Positions 41,140 to 64,000 of a DNA stretch of 64,000 bases are shown here, in pieces; the first letter of the stretch is position 1, and every line of letters begins with the position of its first letter. The notes beneath the pieces are model-generated. The model did not search any database, was not told where the DNA came from, and worked only from the letters and a program-made list of their open reading frames with translations. The stretch covers positions 62,819,684 through 62,883,683 of the forward strand of contig NC_089982.1 in assembly GCF_036417845.1 (NCBI RefSeq), read 5' to 3'. Origin of the DNA: Apteryx mantelli (taxonomy: Eukaryota > Chordata > Aves > Apterygiformes > Apterygidae). The translations under genes and the position numbers were made by a program.

Positions 41140-44100
41140 TTCAAATTGCCAAATTATGAATGATTTTTTATTAACCTAAGATGTTAATAAAATAGTAGGA
41201 GTACTAAAGCAATGCTTTCCTGTTCAGACTCAGAACCTTGTACTGATACAGGCAGTTCCAGAAAGTGAGTTGAATGATTTAGTGGATTGGATTTTTTGTT
41301 TTACTGTACAGATGTTTTTCCGATGACTGAAAATGTTGAGTGCTTCTCAGGAGGAAAATGATACACAGTGTGAGGAATCAACTTTAAAGTTGTGCTTTCC
41401 ATCCTAGAACTGAAAAGAAGAAACTAAAAGAATCTTGACTAGAAACCTAGAAAAAAAGAAATGATATTTGCAAGATCCTTGGATGGGATTTAAGTGCCGT
41501 CTTAATTTTTTAAATTAAACCCATCAATTGTCTTCAACAGCTTACTGATACTGCTTATTGAGTACTGTTTCACTCAAAGAGAAGTTGCATTTTAAATGTT
41601 GAATATGCAAAATTTCCTTTATACCTTTATGCTTCATCAGTCTCAGATGCAGTTGTCAACCCATCCTATAATGTAGTAAAAGGAACACATTTCTTCCTTC
41701 CTTTTCTGCTTAACTGCTCAGTATTTAAATAATTAGCTTCTGTCTTCAGTCAGTCAAATTATACTTGTGTAGCTGGTTTCTTTATGAGCAACTGGCTTCC
41801 TAACTAAGCTCCTTTCCTGTTCAGATGTCTTCACTGAGTAGCAGAAAACTGCAGCATCACCTTTTACTTAGGGGTACAAAACTGCATCCATTCCAAGCAA
41901 TAAAGCTCACATTTTGCTGTCAATCCTGCATAATTCTGTTGCAGCCAATAAAAACACATAGCACAGAGTCGATTTGGCCCTTACAGACTGCATTCTTTTA
42001 CTACATTTTGGTTTCGGTTCAGTAAGTCTGAACCTCACTGAAGGAATCTTTCCTTTAGGAGATAATATGAATGAAAAGTAAATGACAGATGTGATGCTAG
42101 ATAAGAAATTGGATTTCCATTGGCAGTAGTTCAGTCATGTCAGCCTGTGACTGGCATTTGCTGTTTGCAAAGAATCAGACATTCTTCCTTCTGTAAGGTT
42201 GGAGATCGGTATCTATTGCCATCCTAGTGCTCCTCCTTTCTCTGTGAGGTGTATTCGGCTTCTGCTAGTTCAATTTTCATTTACTTCGCTCATAAAGGGC
42301 TACATTTTGGGGTTTAATTGCTGCCGATGTCATTATTCTGTTGCATAGAAGACTATGTTTTGGTCTGAAACCTGTTTTGTTTGGAGGTTTTTACAGGCTA
42401 AGAACTTTAGAGGGGGAAGAATCTCCTACTTCTCTGATGCAAAAATTGCAATAAAAACTGTATCTGACTAAAAAACCTGTTGCGACCTAACATGAGAGCA
42501 AAACCCTCATATTCCCTCCTCCTTCTCCTGCCAGGAGTCCCTGAGGGGAGGGAGACCCAGGCAAGGAGGGTGCTTCTGTGGACAGTTGGGGAGAACAAAG
42601 GAAAAAAAGTGGACAGGCATAAACATGCTTGTTTTGCATATCTTGTTTTTACTTTATATATATAATATTTGAGGCATTTTGGTTAAAAGGGAGTTACATC
42701 TTAAGGTAAAGACCTGTTTGTAACGGTACTTTGAAGTCTAGGTCAACATGCCTGATTGCCTTATTCGGAGGTGTTATCTTCCAGAATATGTATGCAAAGG
42801 ACAGACCAGGAGAGGATAGGAGAGAAGCAGGACACTGCATGAGGACCTCCTGGGAGGCATGTGATATTTTTGTGAGTTGAGAGAGAGTGTGTGCTCAGTT
42901 CTCAGTGCTACATGTGCTCTTCCAGGAGCTGAAAAAACAAAAAAATGTGAACAAATGTTAGGTTAGCTAGAGCTAGAAGAGAGAAGAGAGAAAAAGCACA
43001 CCACCCAACTAGCTCAGCTTTACTGGGCCTTGCTATGCAGCAGGACTAGTTACTAGTTTCCAACTGTGAGTGAGAGTTACTGGAAGAAGAGGAAAACAAC
43101 TAGCAGGCCTAACAGTTACCTCCTTTGAGGAAAATAATGTTTTCTCACCCTTTAATAAAATATATGCTTTGCTTAGTCCCAATTTGTGTTTGCAGCTAAG
43201 AAAAATGAGTTTTTAACACCAGCAAATTTAGTATAATTTTCCCAGGTTTGTGCCTGGGGACTCAGCGTGCTGCTGTGGTCGTGAGCACTTTACACCTGAA
43301 TCCTCCCTGGCCTTGCTGCTGCCCACTAGTTCCTGGCAGAAGGTCACCCCTATTTATTCCTCTCCATGGTCAGTTGTGTCAGCATGTTAATGAAGATGGG
43401 GAAGGAATAGCTGGTAGGAAGGGAACATAGCTACTGTTTGGACACTGTATGTAGGTTTGATACAACTAAAATATTGACTGTTACACTGAGCTGTGGAAAA
43501 ACAATCATCTGTTCTGTGCCATATCCATTAGTGTAAAAAGGAATCTGGAGTACCTGTGAAGAGGAAACTGAATTCAGTTGGCCCTGTTACATAGCTTCTC
43601 CTGAAATGCCCACAGTTCTCACTGCTTTGCACTAATATTTATGATACTATAAGGCAGAAGCAGTGGTGTATCTGGGTCTTTGCAGATGAGTTTTAGTTTT
43701 CAATGATGTTTATTCATGTATTTTCCAGCAAGTGAAACATGGGTGCTACGTTTTTGTTAGACACAGAGGCCATCTTGTGGCAGACTGCTGGTAGTTACAT
43801 TAGAATTCTTTTTAATTTAGATGGCAAAATGAAGTCCAGTTTGCTGCAATACTTCCAGTATTATATGTATTACCATCATACCTTGAAGCATAATCATACT
43901 ATATGTACATTCTGACCGTATCTGCTGGGCCTGTAGCAGAATATTCATTCCTAAAGAGAAGGTACAGATGACAAAAGAGTTGATGACAGTATGTGTTAGT
44001 GCAGTGAGAAAATTATAATAATGTGTTCTGCTGTAAATACACTGGTTCCTCTCATAATAAGAAGCCAAATTATATATATATATTTTTTTAAGAAAAAATT

Positions 44101-45289
44101 AAAAAATGAAGGTGGTTATGTCACAATAAAGGGGTGAAGTTCCTCATGTACTCTGTCATACAGTTAAAAATGATAATTCTACAGGATGAGACATTACTGA
44201 GTAGATTAATTAAACATTATATGAATAATATTCCTTTTAATCTTTTCTACTGCAGTGTAATTTTCTCATATATAGTAGTGTTTTTAAAATGTTGCAGCTA
44301 TCTGATCCCTGAAAATAAAACCTGCAGATTAAAAATAAAGATCACAATTAAGATTTGTCAGCAAGATATTCAGAGATTCTAAATAGTCTAAATATTATTA
44401 AAGTTTAGATCATAAAAAGCTAAAATATGATTAAAATGGTGGTGAGGGTTGAAAGAGGAAGAGAATTGCTGCTTTGAATCCAGGAGAATAATTATAACTA
44501 AAATAATAAGGATGCACAGGTGGCCTGAACTTGAAGAAGGAGCTGCATCTACATGCACATTGCTTGAGCATTAGGAAAATGTGTCACAGATGTGACCAGC
44601 TGTGTAATCGCAAATTGATATTTGCACGTGTAAATACCAAACAGTCAACTTTCTCCACAAACTGTGATTCACTGGGACTTGCCAGCCACTTTCAATCCTT
44701 AAGAGTTTAGCTTTTAGAGAAATTTGTGGTGTGTTGTATCATGTGGATTGCAATATAGTGGTGACTAAGCAAAGGCTGTCAATTAGAATATTATTTCAGT
44801 AAAAACATAGTTATAAAAGTCCAACCCTGTTATTGTTCTGAATTTTAAAAATTAGATTAATCTTACTTAGTATTTTGAAGGCAAATGAGATAGTAGATTA
44901 AAATACATGCTAATGAGTGATACAAATATACCTGTCTTATTCTCTATCCCTTCAATTCAAGAACTCAATATAATCAATAAAATTACAAAGCAAGAATTTT
45001 TAAAATTTACAAGAAAAAATACTCCATTTTCCAAATTTGATTTTAATCTGGAAAAAAACATTACCATGATAGATAATAGTGAAGCAACAAATTTGGTAAT
45101 TTCTGGAAATGAATTAAATATTCATTGTGGTAACACTAAAATCTGCCATGACATTCACAAGGATAAAAACATTCACTGAGAGTATAGAAGGCAGGATTAA
45201 TTATCAGCAACCTGAAAGTGAGATAAATTTTTCTCTGTCTGCATTATAATGGTCCATTACATTCTTCTCTGAAGAATTTGGTAGTGATT

Positions 45290-45295
45290 TTTATT
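45290..45295 (-). promoter_or_regulatory. Probable DTHD1 polyadenylation signal (AATAAA)
   Basis: On the plus strand this reads TTTATT, i.e. AATAAA on the minus strand. It lies 451 bp after the DTHD1 stop, and no AATAAA or ATTAAA occurs between the stop and this site. It implies a 3' UTR of roughly 470 nt. The cleavage site itself is not identifiable. Confidence 0.55.
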
Positions 45296-45745
45296 GGAGA
45301 TACAATAATCAATATATCATGGAGTGATTCCTATGATTTTGATGAAGTATAGTGAATAATTCTTAGTTTCCAAAATACATACAAATATAGCAGCTCTCTG
45401 CCAAGTGAGTATGATGTATGCAAATAATTAGAGTCCTTAGAAGACTATTCAAACCAGCCTGTGATTCTTCATGACTACATTTTCAAGATCTTACTTTGCC
45501 ACAGAAGAAATGTTAACTTCTAGCAAGCAAGGGCATTATTGTTACATTTTGCTGAAGTAAAAAGGTTGCAAAGTAACAAATAAAAGAGCAGACAGATCAC
45601 TGACTGGTATCATTGTCACTTGTTAATCTACTGAAAGCTTTTAAAAATATGAGAATGATTATGAAAAGAAACAGTTCATCAGAAGTTATCATGGAAATAT
45701 TCACACATCTCTACAAGAAACAAAGAGGAACTGGGCTATTAGTTG

Positions 45746-63044
<17,299 letters not shown>

Positions 63045-64000
63045 CTGAGGAAAAAAAGTATGTAACCAATTGAATTTTGCTATGAAACCTAACAAAAATG
63101 TGAAAACTTTTGTACACATGCAAAGAGAATTCCACCTAACTCCTTAGTGCCATGCAATACATCTGAGGCATAATGTATTTGTAGGCTTCCATTTAATATT
63201 TGTGCATTTATTTTTATTCAGTCTGAGGAAATTTCTGAGCAACCCTCTCCTGACAAGTACAACTTGGCTACTGTGGCAGCCCTAATCATTCTAAGGATTC
63301 TAAGCCCATTCTAATGATCAGACACTAGATAAATTCTCAATGACAATCAATCCAAAATAGGGAATTGGTAAATAATAGTCTAGTCAACTTGGGAACAGCT
63401 TGAAATCTAAACCTTAATTACCTATACTTCCTAAAACTTAATTCTGCAAGTTTCTAATGTGTGATTCTCTGGCAAAGCTGTTATACATGGGCTTAATATT
63501 AAACATGCTTAGCAGCTTTGAATTTTTCCTATGGAGAACAAAAGGTAATGAAAAAACATCAGTCCATATACAAAACTGAAGTTCAGCAGTTTGCAGCATC
63601 CAGTTACAGTTTTGCTTATAACAAAACATTGGATGAAGAAGCATGCACAAAAAGCACAGATTCATTGCCATTCATATACTATTTTATCTTTAATATAAGT
63701 ATTTGTTTTATGATCCCTTATTTGTCTTATCTTGAACCTTCTCTTAGAAATCTTTCCAGAAATATTCTCTCCAAGGATTTCATATGTATTACTTTCAGCT
63801 CTCTCCTCACTATATGCTGTCAGTCTCTTATAACTGGAACTGTGTCTTCATTAGTTAGATATATTACAAATCTCTGGGAGAATTTCTTGCTTATTTCTGG
63901 TTGCTGCATGAAATCCTGGCAGACTTTGCTTTGCAGGTTAAATCCTGTGAAAGTCAATACAAATAAAATCGTACAGAGGAAACACAATATGATGTGTTGT
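63045..64000. other. DTHD1 upstream intron, no exon found
   Basis: The large exon begins at 63,044 with a split codon, so this stretch should be intron. No minus-strand exon ending in a phase-1 donor is apparent here; the 77-codon minus ORF at 63,438-63,671 lacks suitable splice sites. Confidence 0.55.

Larger units (their letters stand above)
26270..45280. other. Intergenic desert 3' of DTHD1
   Basis: Nineteen kilobases with no supportable exon. Holds two CR1 remnants (30.2-30.4 and about 39.0-39.3 kb), the CT, GT and T-run simple repeats and the 30-bp tandem duplication. In human, DTHD1 is likewise followed by a long gene-poor interval. Confidence 0.5.

Noticed and set aside
44907-45179. 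90-codon plus-strand ORF just beyond the DTHD1 3' end, with protein-like composition
   Set aside because: Open frames of this length are expected several times per window at this AT content; there is no recognisable family, no convincing donor and no CpG-containing codons.
63045-63135. Methionine upstream of the first DTHD1 exon in the window as a possible start
   Set aside because: A T-rich tract and CAG acceptor at 63,044 mark an intron boundary; the peptide before it is hydrophobic/aromatic and unlike the polar exon.

Overview
The window looks like nuclear DNA from a bird, or another sauropsid with a compact genome. It is AT-rich and mostly non-coding. The only clear protein-coding gene has short exons spread over 17 kb with consensus GT-AG introns. 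The recognisable dispersed repeats are all CR1-type LINE remnants in reverse orientation; I saw no Alu, B1 or L1 sequence. Nothing prokaryotic (operons, ribosome binding sites, CRISPR arrays) is present.

Right part (45.3-63.0 kb, minus strand): nine coding exons of DTHD1 (death domain-containing protein 1). I re-joined them by reading frame and splice site. All eight introns are GT-AG and every exon phase fits, giving 872 codons with no internal stop or frameshift. The order is a disordered N-terminal region, ZU5-like beta regions, a UPA-like region and a C-terminal death domain. This is the PIDD1/UNC5/ankyrin style of ZU5-UPA-DD protein. The first coding exon(s) lie beyond position 64,000. 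The last exon has a tandem CAGCAG acceptor, and the first AATAAA after the stop is at 45,290-45,295 (minus).

Inside the 7.8-kb intron 7 of DTHD1, on the same strand, three further segments (48,369-48,492; 47,795-47,938; 47,520-47,686) look like exons of an unrecognised gene. Each is open in one frame, bounded by consensus-like splice sites, frame-compatible with the next and unusually rich in CpG-containing codons for this background. An in-frame TAG at the end of the first suggests either a decayed gene or a different splice choice. This is the most interesting unexplained signal in the window.

Left part (1-45 kb): no protein-coding gene is supportable. It contains a compact CpG island at 14.62-15.07 kb with a CCAAT box, an NRF1-like site, an Sp1 GC box and a plus-strand splice donor, which looks like the promoter and first exon of an unannotated, probably non-coding, transcript. 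It also holds old CR1 pieces, three GC-rich blocks that may be transposon-derived, microsatellites and homopolymer runs, a perfect 30-bp tandem duplication and several perfect palindromes or hairpins.
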